DNA of 64,000 nucleotides from Cytidiella melzeri (Eukaryota > Basidiomycota > Agaricomycetes > Polyporales > Irpicaceae). The DNA is taken from the NCBI GenBank assembly GCA_022592445.1, contig JABYQR010000155.1:1-64000 (forward strand), given 5' to 3'. Every line of letters starts with the position of its first letter. Position 1 is the stretch's first letter. The position numbers and the translations under genes were made by a program. Below the pieces are notes generated by a model, which saw nothing but the letters and a program-made list of their open reading frames with translations, did not search any database and was not told the origin of the DNA. This document shows positions 10,755-22,989 of this stretch, in pieces.

Positions 10755-13000
10755 CGCGAGTTTGTTTTACACAATTCGCTCCGTTCGGTGCATCTATCAA
10801 TCTAATATCTGTGTTGAAACCCTCTCAGATCAGATCTGTTTGTTTCATATAGCCTCAACCTTGGAACTGGCGCAGAGGAGTCATATTGAATACGGTGAGT
10901 GCATCATGACAGGGCTACTTGACCTTGTACAATACTACCTCTGCGTTCTTTCAGATCCAAGTTGAGCTGCAAATTGTGGTGTACATCGCTGGCACAGTAC
11001 ATATGGATCCCCGTACGGCTCCTGTATGAGTAGTGAGGGTTCACCCAACACGCACGAATTCACACATCGCTTCCATATTCTGAACAACGTGACCTTCTTA
11101 GTTCAGTTTGGCATTGATGGGAAGACGCGGGTTGGGTCTGCCACCGACCGCAATCGCTGGCGCAGAACATCGATCTCACGAGTCCGAGTCGTAGTAGGAC
11201 TTCGGGGTGAGTATGTACATTTACAGAAGACGCGGGTTGGGTCTCCCACCGACCACAATCGCTGGCGCAGAACATCGATCTCCCGAGTCGTAGTAGGACA
11301 ACGGAAGAGCGAGCAGCCCTACACACGAACCATGAACGGCTGGGGACAAGCCTACACCATGATTCTCAATTATTGACCTACCCTTGAAATTCACCCCCAA
11401 CTTCCCAGCCTGACCAGGTTTTTTTTTTTTTTTGGGTCTCCCGCGACCCTTTTGAATTTGTTGCGCGGATCACTGTTCTCCCTTCCTCTCCGGAGCATCG
11501 TCATGGATCCCTTTAGATTATGATTATGTTACCGGTACGACGGATTGTGGCGATGACGATGCGGGATGGAAGGATTGAAATTGGGAGAGTTTGGCCCGAG
11601 AAGTACGAGAACTATGGAAAGAGAAGAAAGAAAAAATAACAATAAAGACAGGAATCCGTTTGGGTTTGGACGCAACCCATTTCGGAACTTTTGTTGTTGT
11701 TGCTGTTTTCAATTGTTTCAATGTATGTATGTATGTCCGGTATATGCGGGTGCGGAAGTATTTGGGATTGGATCTACTAAAAGCTAGGCATGTCACGGTG
11801 TAAATCGCGCGCCCATACATAACATACATGATGCATAATTGATTATGAATTCCACTTGAGAAGTGTTTATTTTAGGTCGTGGTATGTCAGTCGTTCGAGA
11901 TAGTATATATGGAGTTACAAAAAGTTGGTTCGATATGCAATATATTGTGAGTAGGTAAGTTACGTAAGTAAGCAGCGAAAGAGACCGGTTGCCAAAAACA
12001 TGGATGGAAAGCGATAGCTGAGAGAAGAAGAGGTGGCTATTGAGAACATGCGGGTGGTGTGGGACGGGAGATAAAAAACCACCAGTTGGATAAGACAGAG
12101 AAAAGAGAGAAAAGAAGAAGAAGAAGAAAAGGCTAAGTAACACAAAAGCGTAATTGGAAAGGCGTACTAATGATACTATACTGTTTTGGATGTATGCGAA
12201 AGTTTAGAATTTGGTAACATATGATCATGAAGGATGAAGGAAGAAGTCGGAAGCGATGCGAGCGAGCGTTTAGTTGTACAAATGACGGTTAATAAGATGA
12301 TTATGGACAGAGAGTGTTCGAGAAGACGTGTGAGAGAGATAGAGAGAGAGTATATAGCTAATGCACAGTAGAGAAAAGATTGGAAAAACGAGTGTAATTA
12401 AACAAAGAAGGAGAAAAACGACGAGTCCATGGGCACGTCAAAGCGGAGTGAAAACGGCAGGGAGGGAGAGAGATTCGAAAAGAAGCACAGAAGAGCAACT
12501 AAAGTAAGTAAGCGCGACAGCAAAAAACACAAACAGCCCAGAGACAAACATGGGGAGGGCAGAACGCACCGCCCGCCCGTAAGCGCGTGGGTGGTGATAA
12601 TCCATAACGGGGAGAATGACAAGGGGGGCGAGGCGAGGCGAGGCGAGGCAGTAAGGGCGATGAACACAATTAAAAAGAAACAAAGAAAAGGCGGTTCGGC
12701 CTAAAGGCACACACACGCACACGCACGCAAGAAGCCGATGGCAGCTTCCCAATGCGTGGCTGGGGGGAGGGGGGGCCTGGATAGCCCCCCCAAAGCCCAG
12801 CCGCCCTCCCTCCCTCCCTGCCTCCCTCCCGCCTGTCTGTCTTCAGCCTGTCCGAATGACAGATAGGCCAAACAAACGGTACGGTTCCAGTCGCTCGAAG
12901 GCGCCAAGTGAAAAAGGGAAAAAACAACATCATTTTGATGTGTTATATGTTTCCTTTTCCTTTTCCTTTCGGGCTTAGTATCCCTGTGAAACCGACCGAG
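10755..13000. other. Region with no recognisable gene, 3' of the TEA-factor gene
   Basis: It contains a poly-T run near 11420, purine-rich stretches and GGCGA/CCCTC microrepeats (12620-12835). Part is probably the 3' UTR and downstream flank of the gene at 13001-14902. No coding similarity was seen. Confidence 0.5.
11121..11299 (+). repeat. Direct duplication of about 75-80 bp
   Basis: 11121-11200 is repeated at 11226-11299 with a few substitutions and one 6-base deletion. The core GAAGACGCGGGTTGGGTCT is shared. The copies are separated by 25 bases containing GTGAGTATG. Confidence 0.8.
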
Positions 13001-14902
13001 TCAGGCAATCAGCGGGGGCGGAGGTCCCGAATAACGACTCACCATTCCAAAGTGACTCGTGCCGGGACTGTGTACCCCGCTTCCATACCCTACACCCGAC
13101 ATCCCGCCGACGTCGAACGATGTCGGGTACGTCGGTGCGGTTACAGCAGCAGCAGCAGCCACATGTCCGAACGAAGCCCCACACATATCGTCAGCGGCTG
13201 ACATACCGACCGACTGCGCGTGTACGTTGCCAAACGTCAGATCCAACGGACTCGTCGGTAGAGAGTCTGTGTAACCTTCGTCGCCGTCGCGGATGAGGCC
13301 TGGAGCGGGTGGGATGTTGTCGTACGGTGACGGTCTCGAACTTCGGTGGCGCTGTTCGTGGCCCCGAGGATGTTGAGTGTGAGTGTAGGTGTTGTTGTAT
13401 GCGCCTACTTGCATAGAGGGAGAATGGGGCGGTGGGGTCGACAGCGCGGCCTCGTTGAAGGTGTTGAGCATGCTCAAGTCGTCCAAGTCCGGGCTGATGT
13501 CCCCAGGCTATGTCAATAAAAATAAAATAAAGATAATAGCAAACGTCAGCTTTTTCCGTCTGCGCCGTATGATGATTTACGTGATGAACCGACGTACGCT
13601 AGAAGCACTGGAGTAGCTGTATCCATCGCCATTGGACGATAGAGGAGACTGCGGCGGGGAGTTTGGGTTCCCGATGAGGAATTGATAAACGACGGAAAAC
13701 AGGACATCTTCCGCAGCGTCCTGCGGCATGATGGGGGAGGATGACAGCGAGGTCGAGGCGGCGAGCCCGCTAGAGGAGGGCGGGCAAGGCGTGCGGATGA
13801 TGTCCTGCACGATGCTATATGCCCCGATGTCTGTCGAGTTGGCAATCGAGAGCATAAACAAAAAGAAATTAAGTGAAGTAGCTAGATTCGACGGTGAGGG
13901 AACGTGTACGGACCTGCACAATCGCAGAGTGACTGCCAGTAGCCGGGCACAAGTGTTGTGGTGTATAAAAAGAGGTACTCGTGTTCTGAGCCGTAGTGTG
14001 TGCTCAACTGAGCCTGAGTCTGTGTGAGGTCGAGCGACGTCCGTTCCTTGAACACCTCTTGGCCGTTGCGCAGCACGCGGCAGGTAGAGTATGCAGAGAG
14101 GGCCTTGGCGGAGCGGAAGGTGACCGCGGGGTTAATCTGACGGAGGGGACGTGGGATGTTGTCGAGGGAGCTTGCGGATGTCGATGCGACGTTCGTCCAG
14201 GGAGAGTGTGGGGGCAAGACGTAGAGGTTGACGAAATCCCGCGGAGGGGAGGGGCTGGGACGGATGTCTGGTGATGCGGCAGACGCATCATGTCTCGCCG
14301 GGAGGGGGTCATCTGGACGATGTGTGAGGAGTTTCAAGACTAGTGATGGATGAGAACAATAAAAAAATAAAAATCACGGCAGGTGATTCAATTCCGTCAG
14401 ATCTATGAGAGGATAGCGAGAGGAGAAGACAGAGGACTCACTGCGCTTGCCCTCGCATGTGTCTCGGAGCTGTTGCAGACGGCTCCCCACTTGTTTGGGT
14501 GTCCTGCGTTGGCCTGTAAGCTCGAAAATATAATCCGAGATGAACTTGTTGCGCATGGGGAAGCGGCCCAGTGCGCGTGCGGAGCGTGTATCGACGGGTC
14601 TGTACCGTTCGAGGCCTGCAAGATGGAAAGAGTATGTTTGTGTTAGAAATAAAAATAATACACACGCGATTATTTATCACGATGGGGAATTGCTCACCTT
14701 GTACCAGAGCGGCCTCGAGGCGGGGCGGCCAAACGACTTCACCCTTGCCTTTAATAGTCTTCCAACATTTCCTGCCTGTCACGATGGTTTGGATGGCCTC
14801 GGAGGTGCCAGAGGATGCACCTGGTGTGGAGACATGATAGGATATGTCGTCGACGGAGGATACGCCGACGTGGTGGGCCATGGCGGATCGCTTTGGAGAC
14901 AT
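13001..14902 (-). CDS. TEA/ATTS-domain transcription factor (TEC1/AbaA family)
   Basis: Spliced model: exons 14902-14698, 14615-14442, 14339-13914, 13830-13598 and 13507-13001. The four GT-AG introns of 82, 102, 83 and 90 bp all keep the frame, giving 514 residues. The TEA DNA-binding domain is near residues 43-125: the first helix is around WPPRLEAALVQGL, and the recognition part reads RNKFISDYIFELTGQRRTPK then QVGSRLQQLRD. In fungi such factors bind CATTC-type sites and govern filamentation, mating or conidiation. The rest is Ser/Pro/Thr-rich with an Ala run (AAAAAVTAP), as expected for activation regions. The start is the first in-frame ATG before the domain. The 5' side opens onto about 7.9 kb with no gene. 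It appears intact. Confidence 0.9.
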
Positions 14903-17900
14903 TGGTACGGGATGCGTCTGGATGAGGGTGGCGTGGAGGAGGATGGGAGGGAGTGGGCCGAACGACGGGACTTGTCAGACGGGGCGAACTGAGATTGATG
15001 GGAGAGGGCTAGTTCATTATATAGGGTTTATACGCGAAGGGGAGAGGGCGTGTAGGCGCTTGTGGGAAACGGACGGCAGGGTCAGAGTTCCGAGGACTTG
15101 CACAGACATTTCGCTATTCTCTTCTGCATCGGAAAATTACCCACGAGAGTTTGAACAACATACCGAATCTGGAGATTCCAACCCTGTGCCATCTGCAGAT
15201 AATATCGTCACTGTCGAGACGATTGCGGACGCGGAGGCTGGGTCGATGCTCGCCTAGGCTCCGTTTTGTTCGCATTTTGTTCGAGCACTGGCCAGGACCC
15301 GAATTGCGCAAAGAGACGACGGGTAGAATACTGGAGTAGACTGTTCTGTGTGGTGTGTGTAGCACAGGCGTCCTCGTCGTCGGGAATTGCCTCGAAGCAG
15401 GTGTCGTCTGGTGTGGGCGTCAAAGGGTGTCGGGTGCAGTGGGAAAGATCCTCCCCATCGTGAATCTGGAGATGAAAGTGTTTATTCGCCGAAGTACACG
15501 CACGGGCCGGAACACGCCACACGGCTGCACCGAGATAGATCGCATCGGCACTGCCTCTTGCAAGCAGTGTTCGAGAATACAAGGACTGCCTTGGCACGAC
15601 ACACAACATACGCGAGCGATATCTAGTCAGCATCCGAGTCCGCCTCCCACTAACAGCTCAATCTCACCACTCCAATGTCGCACTAGAACCCAAGAGAACC
15701 CTTCCTTCAATTCTCTCGTAACAATTTCAATACTAACATCGTCCTTTTCATAAACGATTTCTACACAGAACTCGACTCATCATGATGGCAATATCTCGTA
15801 CATGATCGCTCTCTCACGCCCGCCTCGTCTCTCTCATTGCACGCGGCAACACAGCTCCCAGAACGTCCTCCGAAGTCGCTTCCAACACAACATGCATGGC
15901 GCACGACAACCGGCGACACAAAAACCACGGAGATAAATTAACGCACTTCCCCCCCACACACACACGGAGGCCCCCCCTTCGTATACCACACGTCACACAG
16001 ATAAATCATTCGCGTCCGTCTGTACAGCGCAGCCTACCACCCCAGCACTTACGCACGATCCTTTCGGACATCCGCCCTCAAATCAAGGGTCGCGGACAAC
16101 TCGACGTCAGGCTCCGCGAGTGGCCGATGCGAAAAGAGACAGAAAAACGGGAGAGCAAAGGAAGTCGATCCCTGTCATTTGAGTTTGTTCAACTTGCTCG
16201 AGCCGCGGCGCGCGCCCATCGTGTAATTTCGAAATCATGCTTGTACGTATACATGTTCGGCTAGACTGAGAACGTCATCATATACGAGAATGTCTTCGTC
16301 GAGATCTCGAACATGGTATATACTTGGCTGCTCCAATTCCCTAGCAAGTTGCACGAATTCTAGACTCGACGTACTGTCCCAGTGAGTGACCGCTCCATGA
16401 CGTTCTCATCTCCAGCGCTTCCACCGGGGATGGCGGATGGCAGAAAAAAAACCAGCTCTCCTGCCTAATCCGTGCTTTCGTCCACGACCGGCGATGAGAT
16501 CTTTCCGCAAAGCCCGATATAGAGATAAGCTGCCCCCCGCCAACCTATCGGGTCCCTCGGAAATTGCGATACGGTCAGGTGACTCTTGCCCAACTCACAC
16601 TGAGTCACACACACCAATCAGGATTCAGCGCCGTCGACGCGTCTCGTTTCTCAACCAGCGGAGTCACTTCCCGCCCTCGCGCACAACCCACTCTCTCTCT
16701 CTTACGAGAACGTAGCAACGAAACACGCTGTTGCGACAGACGAAAGACAGGCGATTTGTCTTTGCTGGCATTTAAAACGGACTAGCGGGCTGATACAGTG
16801 GGGAAGACTAAATGTCAGAGAAAAGCAGTACGCGTGTATATATGTTTTTTTGATGGCACTACTGACCGCGTTTTTTGTCCAATCCGCGTCTTTGCACTAA
16901 CACTGTGAACTCGTGCGCTGGGCCCACACGGTTGGTTTAAACGAGATAAAACAAAACAACGGTCGGATGTTGTATTCTGCTTCACGACGAACTGTCCGTT
17001 TTCACATCGTTGGTCGTAACGTAACCTACACGCTTGAATTTGCAGCTACAGTGAACAGCGCCTGCCCTCCTATGAGGGCCCTCCCCTCCAGCCTATCAAG
17101 CTGCTCTCGTGATCCCACCCACCCACTCATCCAATCCCCCACATCGCAATATAACCATTTTCAGAACCACGACAATCGCACGTTCACGTTGTGACGCAAA
17201 AAAGAATGAGAACAGGAGCCATACGTCCTTTTCTGCTCCCCGCCACATGCGAAAACCTATCATCGAATGACGGGCGTGGGCGGAACGCTGTCTCTCTCTC
17301 TCCTTCCGAGCGGGTGCTGTTGTTGTCGTTCGGGACATGAGATGAGACGCTGGCTTCCGAGTGTTGCGCTCTCTCATGAGTGACTTTTCTACTTTGGTGG
17401 GTGGGTTCTTGCAAGCGGGTGCTGTGCACAGCACGACGGGGGCGGACGGACGGACGGTTTAGAAGAAACCTCCAAGCGTACGTTTCATTTTTTTCTATGC
17501 TAGTATGTACGCCGGGAAAGACACGGATTTTCTTCTTCCAAAAGCTCTTGTTCACGTTTTGGAATAGCGTTGCAATATTATTGTTATATAACCGGGTACG
17601 TACCGACGGCCGCTCGCTGTGCGTGTGTACGGTACGTACGTCATAATGTATATGTGTTGATCGTTAGAGCATACGCATGATTTTCTTAGGCAATAATCGC
17701 ATAGTTAGCAGCGATCAATGTCTCGGACAACGGCGACGACGACTCGGACGACGAGGAAGTTCTTTCGATCTCGAGCCTTTTTTTTTCCGTTTTCATCTCG
17801 GGAGAACCCCCCTCGGAAGAGGCCTCCGCATGTGGTTCTCTCGGAAAGACGTAGAGACCGAAACTTACCCTCCACCACCCCAGCAACCCCGTCGCCCTCG

Positions 17901-18194
17901 AACCTAAAAACATGTCGGTGGTAAGCCAAGTCCACGACGCGACGCACATGGCGGTTGGTGGGGGTTGCAGTGGTGCCACACAAAGCCGTAAGGCGATGAT
18001 GAAGATAAATCGCGTACCCCCCTCGAGGGTTCGGTGTGCGTTAGATCTGCAAAAGAGAGATATAGTAGCTTCTTTTTTCCGTTCTCCCCCAAAGTTGTTT
18101 ATATAACATATTGTATGTTCGAACCGTGGGTTCACATGTTATGATATCAGCAGGGAGGCTTTTTCATATTGTTGGAACAAAATGAGAGCCTCGG

Positions 18195-18310
18195 ATTGGC
18201 TATGTACGTCTTGCCGCCAGCCAATCAGAAAACACGTGTGGGCCACGTCCGACAAGGGTCCAATTTGTGTAAACCAATAACCGTGCGAAGATCAGAGACT
18301 AGCCAATTGG
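18195..18310. promoter_or_regulatory. Cluster of CCAAT boxes
   Basis: Six CCAAT/ATTGG pentamers lie within 116 bp: 18195, 18221, 18260, 18274, 18303 and the overlapping 18306. CACGTGTGGGCCACG lies between them. Such spacing resembles a HAP/NF-Y-bound promoter, but no gene is recognised immediately beside it. Confidence 0.4.
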
Positions 18311-21300
18311 AGTGCCAGCCAGTTGTGTCTGTCGTTTCCACCACATGTGATTATTAACTAACCCTCATTTGCCAACGAACGGAGTCTAGCACTCTAGTTT
18401 GTCTTTGGGCCTTCACGTCTATGTATGTTTAGATTCTGCTGAGATTTGCGAGAGCGTGCTGTGAACTACTCAACGCTGCGAGGGTTCTTGTTGAGGTGAC
18501 GGTTATGAGGGTGCGTTGATTATTGTTTTATTCTCCTTGCAGGCCGAAGTTAGTGGTTGACCATATCCCTTTGCACAGGCGACGCACTGCATCGTATGTA
18601 TCTCACACACCCTTTCACCGAGCTCCTGGCAAATAGCGCATTTCCGTACGACCGAACCGACTGGGACGCCCTGTGTGTACATACGGAATAACCGAAAGTA
18701 AGAGAGGGTCGGGTTGAGTGCTGGGAGGGTTCAAGACGTGGTGCGGCTACTTACTTATCCACGGGTCCAACGCAAACAACTAAATGTTACTGCTACTACG
18801 GAGTCAAGAAGGACATAGTACCGACTCATCTATGTATCTAAACGGGGATATCGGGTACGTCTGTCAACGCACTTGCACACATAATATCACATCACATCAC
18901 ATCACACCCACTTGTTCTTCCAACCGACTTTGCATCGCCTACCACCATTTTGCCTACGACACAGGTTTTTTTTTTTGGTGCGCTGCTAGGAACAGTACCT
19001 TGCAAATCTACACCAGCTCGAGGTGAGGACCGAGGCCTCTTTTTACAAATCGCGGGCTTGATCGGTAAATTAATACACAGCACAGCAACCTTCGACGTTT
19101 GAGGCAGTGGCACCACAGGTACGAAATATTCGCGTTTCTACAAATAAACGCAAGAGCGAGTACCAGGTACGATACAGGTTTTCTTACAGACTTACACTTT
19201 AACATGGGGGATGGGATGTTAAGAAACATCAGTGTGTGTGCCTTGGCTTTATTCTTTTTCTGTTCATTCTATCCAGGCATCCAGGCCTCTCCAGGTACCG
19301 AGCGAGAAAACAGGCCGCGGCTTATTCTCGATGTGCCTTGGATCTTGAAAAGCCTTTTTTCGCCCGCGGTGCCCCTTCATCCAGGGCACATATTGGGCGC
19401 AAATATCAAGTTCGTTCACTTGGTTCTACGTAACCAAAACAGCCGGTACCGATGCGCAATGGTACACTTGCACTCCTCCACGAAAAACCACTTTTGCAAT
19501 TGCGAAAAAAAAACGCGCCTGTCACTTTTGAGCGCCAATCATTGCCCCCTCCGACGCTGCCACAAGTGTCGGTTTTTTGCGCTGACAAGACCAGGTGGTT
19601 GGGCTTTACAGCAATCGAGACTGCACGCGACAACGCGGGGCTGTTCTGGGTACAATTGGTGCTTTTGTTCCTACATGTGTACCACGTTTTGGCCTTACTA
19701 AATTACCTTTTTTTGTTTGGGATAGTACCCGCCTTGTACACTGCGTTTGTCAGGGCGCAAGGGAGGGGGAACTCTGACAGTGACATTGCAGAACGCATGA
19801 ACGGCGGGTTTGATATGATCTTTTGGAGGCTGGGCCGTTGTCCTTCTTCAACTCGTCTCGTCAATACCGACTAGCGAAGTGCCTGCTTCTTCTGGTTGAA
19901 CGGCGGCGCTCTCATTCACTATCTAACGTGCAAGAAGTACGTACACGCAGTTGCAGATTACTACTCTCGCCTGGAGCCACTGTCGGCTGACATCAAAGTG
20001 CGAAAAGGTGTACTGAGGGTACGTCAGTAAGCTCGTGAGTTTTTACTATGCACCTGAGCCTTCGACGTACCCTTTGTTCTCCAGGCTCGCGAAAATCTCC
20101 ACTCTACGATGTGCTTCTGGACCCTTCTGTGGCAGGCGTTCCACCTTCTTTCTTCGAACCTTTTCAGCGCGATGCCACGCACCGTATCGTCAAAGTTTCT
20201 GCCGTATCATCATCGATTTTTATCGATACTGTTAAGCGTTTTCAGTTGCTGTACAGTTTGTGCTGCGGATATCAAGACTCTGCGTACATGCGTACATGCG
20301 TGTATGTGTGTGTGTGTGTGTGTGAATTGTTTCGATGCGCGCCGCATCGAGCAATCCATATACACATAATTGTTTGAGTGACTGACTTTGGTATGATCCG
20401 CCGCCGTTGGCCAACGAACGTTGATTTCAAGACTCAGCTGTTGCGGGTCGATTTCTAACAATAACCGTTACGTCTTGAAACTCTTTATGCAAGCTTAGGG
20501 CAGCAAAGAATTCCGTTGATGAGCTGGTGAGCTCGTGCTTGTTGTTCTTGTTCTGTGGGGAGCTCCGGTGATTAATGCCTGTTGTTCTCTCAGCAGCGTC
20601 TCACCTTGTTGCGTCATAAATTGCTCACCAGATGCTCTCGCAGAATGATTCTATCACCGCTCGCCAGAGCCAACAGGTTTAGTTTGGATATATCGATGCC
20701 GGGATTTTCCTCCTGGTTTATGCTCCCCATGGCTTCAGATCGACGCACGGTATCAGTCTAAGGTTGGAGATGTTCAGTCCCCGATTATTTTGTTCTTTTT
20801 TTCGTGCCGTAGCACCGTCCCGAACCTTTCGGTGAGTTGTGTACACTCGCAATGCCGACGTGATGCTTCGCCTGTGCTGCCAACGCCTGACCGATTATGC
20901 GCTTCAGTGGCCCTGTTTATGCGGACCTCGATGTTCTCTGAACTAGCTGCGCATGTGGTATTGGCAGACTCTGCAAGCTATTCTCGTCCTTGAGTGTTGT
21001 TGGCGTTTCTCACGGGTGTCACCGCCGTGCGAGGACACTTTTTCGTTTTGGCTGCATCGGACTAGTCACTATATCTTCACGTACATTTTTGATTGAGAAA
21101 TCGTCGGTACGATTGCTGACATGCCTCGTCTCACTTTGATTGTTTTTTGCTTCTTCTTCTTGTCAGACATGGTTCAACGAGTCGGAGCGAAAACGGAAAT
21201 TGAAAGACGTCAACAAAGCGGCAAGGTAGTGTCGATGGACGTGTGAGTGCGCGGCGCGTCATTTTCTGTTGTTGCATCATCTGACATTTTCGCATGTCTG

Positions 21301-21382
21301 GACTCTGGACTCTGGTGGAAAGATTAATATTGCCTTCTGATGGGGAAGGAGGGGGGGAGAATTCCGGCGTTGAGCCAATACG

Positions 21383-21649
21383 CTCGTTCACGAATGGGAA
21401 GATTAGGAAGCTTTTATGATTTATGATAGAGACGTCGGTTGTGACTTAAAGTTCAAGATAACGGGGAACAATCTCGTTCACGAATGGGAAGATTAGGAAG
21501 CTTTTATGATTTATGATAGAGACGTCGGTTGTGACTTAAAGTTCAAGATAACGGGGAACAATCTCGTTCACGAATGGGAAGATTAGGAAGCTTTTATGAT
21601 TTATGATAGAGACGTCGGTTGTGACTTAAAGTTCAAGATAACGGGGAAC
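21383..21649 (+). repeat. Three tandem copies of a 90-bp unit, identical by eye
   Basis: Units start at 21383, 21473 and 21563 with CTCGTTCACGAATGGGAAGA. The first two are full length and identical; the third stops 3 bases short. The lack of divergence implies recent expansion or an assembly artefact. Confidence 0.9.
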
Positions 21650-22989
21650 TGGTAACTCGCAATTATCCTCGCCTTATCATCCTCTCTCTCTCTCCTCCGT
21701 CTCTTCTCCATCTTATGCTCCCGATTCATGATTTCCCGCAGCCTGGGTCGCGGCGCTCGGTCTCTTGTTGGACATTTCCGAGACAAAATTGTGGTTTCGC
21801 TGGTTCTGTATGTTCTTTGTCTTTTTGACTTCTCACACGCACACCCTCTATCCGAACGCGTTCTTGTGTTCTGTCAGAGCTCCTTAAGGGAGGTGTCCGT
21901 TTAGCACCCGGTAAGTCTCTCAGGACTGTTTAGCTGTTTTTGATTAATGCACTGAATGTCAAAAGGGGATTCTGTCCGCGGTTCTGGAAATGCTACACAG
22001 ATTCGAGTCGAAATTGTGTGTACAGGAGAGAGAGAAAGTTTACATACGCATTACGCCCTTCTGAGTGGACCGTAGAGTGACTGAAGCTTCGCACCAAACC
22101 CCAGCACCTCGAACTAAATACTATATATCGAGACCCACAGACGTACCTACCTTATGAAGACGGCGACGGCGCGACATTGCGAAGATATATATATGCATCA
22201 ATGTGTTGTACTGCGCCGCTGTGACTTCGCCTACACAACTACTAGTACTGCACCCGCAACAGTTAGCCTTTTACCCAGTGAATTTGATCTACTCGGCCAC
22301 ACCGGTACTACCCCTTCAGCTTACAGCCTGAGTCTTTCCACCCCTCCATCACCATCCGTAAATCATGACCCGAGTCTCACCATTCGCCTTTCGCCTTTCG
22401 CTACTTTTGGGTGAAGTGAATCATATCGATCAACGGTCTGACAGGGTAAGCTTCAGTAGTATTACGAGCCAGCTGCGCGATCATCATGCCAATGAGTTCA
22501 CTTGTTGCGATTGTGGAGTCGACATCGCCGAGAACGCCGCATGGGCGGTACACACCGTATCGTTTGCTGAAAGACGGTTTGTGCCGTTTAGCTAAAAGAT
22601 GTTGATCAAGATAAAGCGCGAATATGCGACAACTGGTATCGTGGTTGTTGTATAGAGCCGTACGTGGTGCCGTCCCCGTCGCGCAACCTGTGATTAGAAA
22701 CCAGACGTTTGCTTTGATTCTGTATTCATTTGTGGGGCAGACAATGGTCTTTGCACTGGTACAGCACGGGGGGTAAAACTATTTTGAAGTATTAAACATT
22801 ATAAACTCTGCTATTGCCAGTCACACAATGTCAATAGGGACGCTCAGAGTTGGCGCAGCCGCGCAGCTCGCAGTTCGCAGCGCCGGCTATGGGACCGGTC
22901 CGACGGGCGCTTAACGGATTAGGTAGTCACGGAGATGTAACGCAGACGAGCGCGACCGTAATTGATGCTTCTTTGACCTGCTTTCCTCG

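Larger units (their letters stand above)
15003..22832. other. Long stretch with no recognisable protein gene (about 7.8 kb)
   Basis: Many short open frames occur on both strands, none resembling a known family or joining into a convincing spliced gene. The longest, a 149-codon minus frame at 17686-18135, is Ser-rich at its end and unrecognised. Microsatellites occur, such as (TG)n near 20300. The stretch lies upstream of the TEA-factor gene and may hold its regulatory region or non-coding transcripts. Confidence 0.5.

Noticed and set aside
17686..18135. 149-codon minus frame considered as a gene
   Set aside because: No domain, biased composition at the end, and no supporting splice structure or start context beyond chance.
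21383..21649. CRISPR-like array
   Set aside because: The repeats are contiguous 90-bp units without spacers, in a eukaryotic genome.
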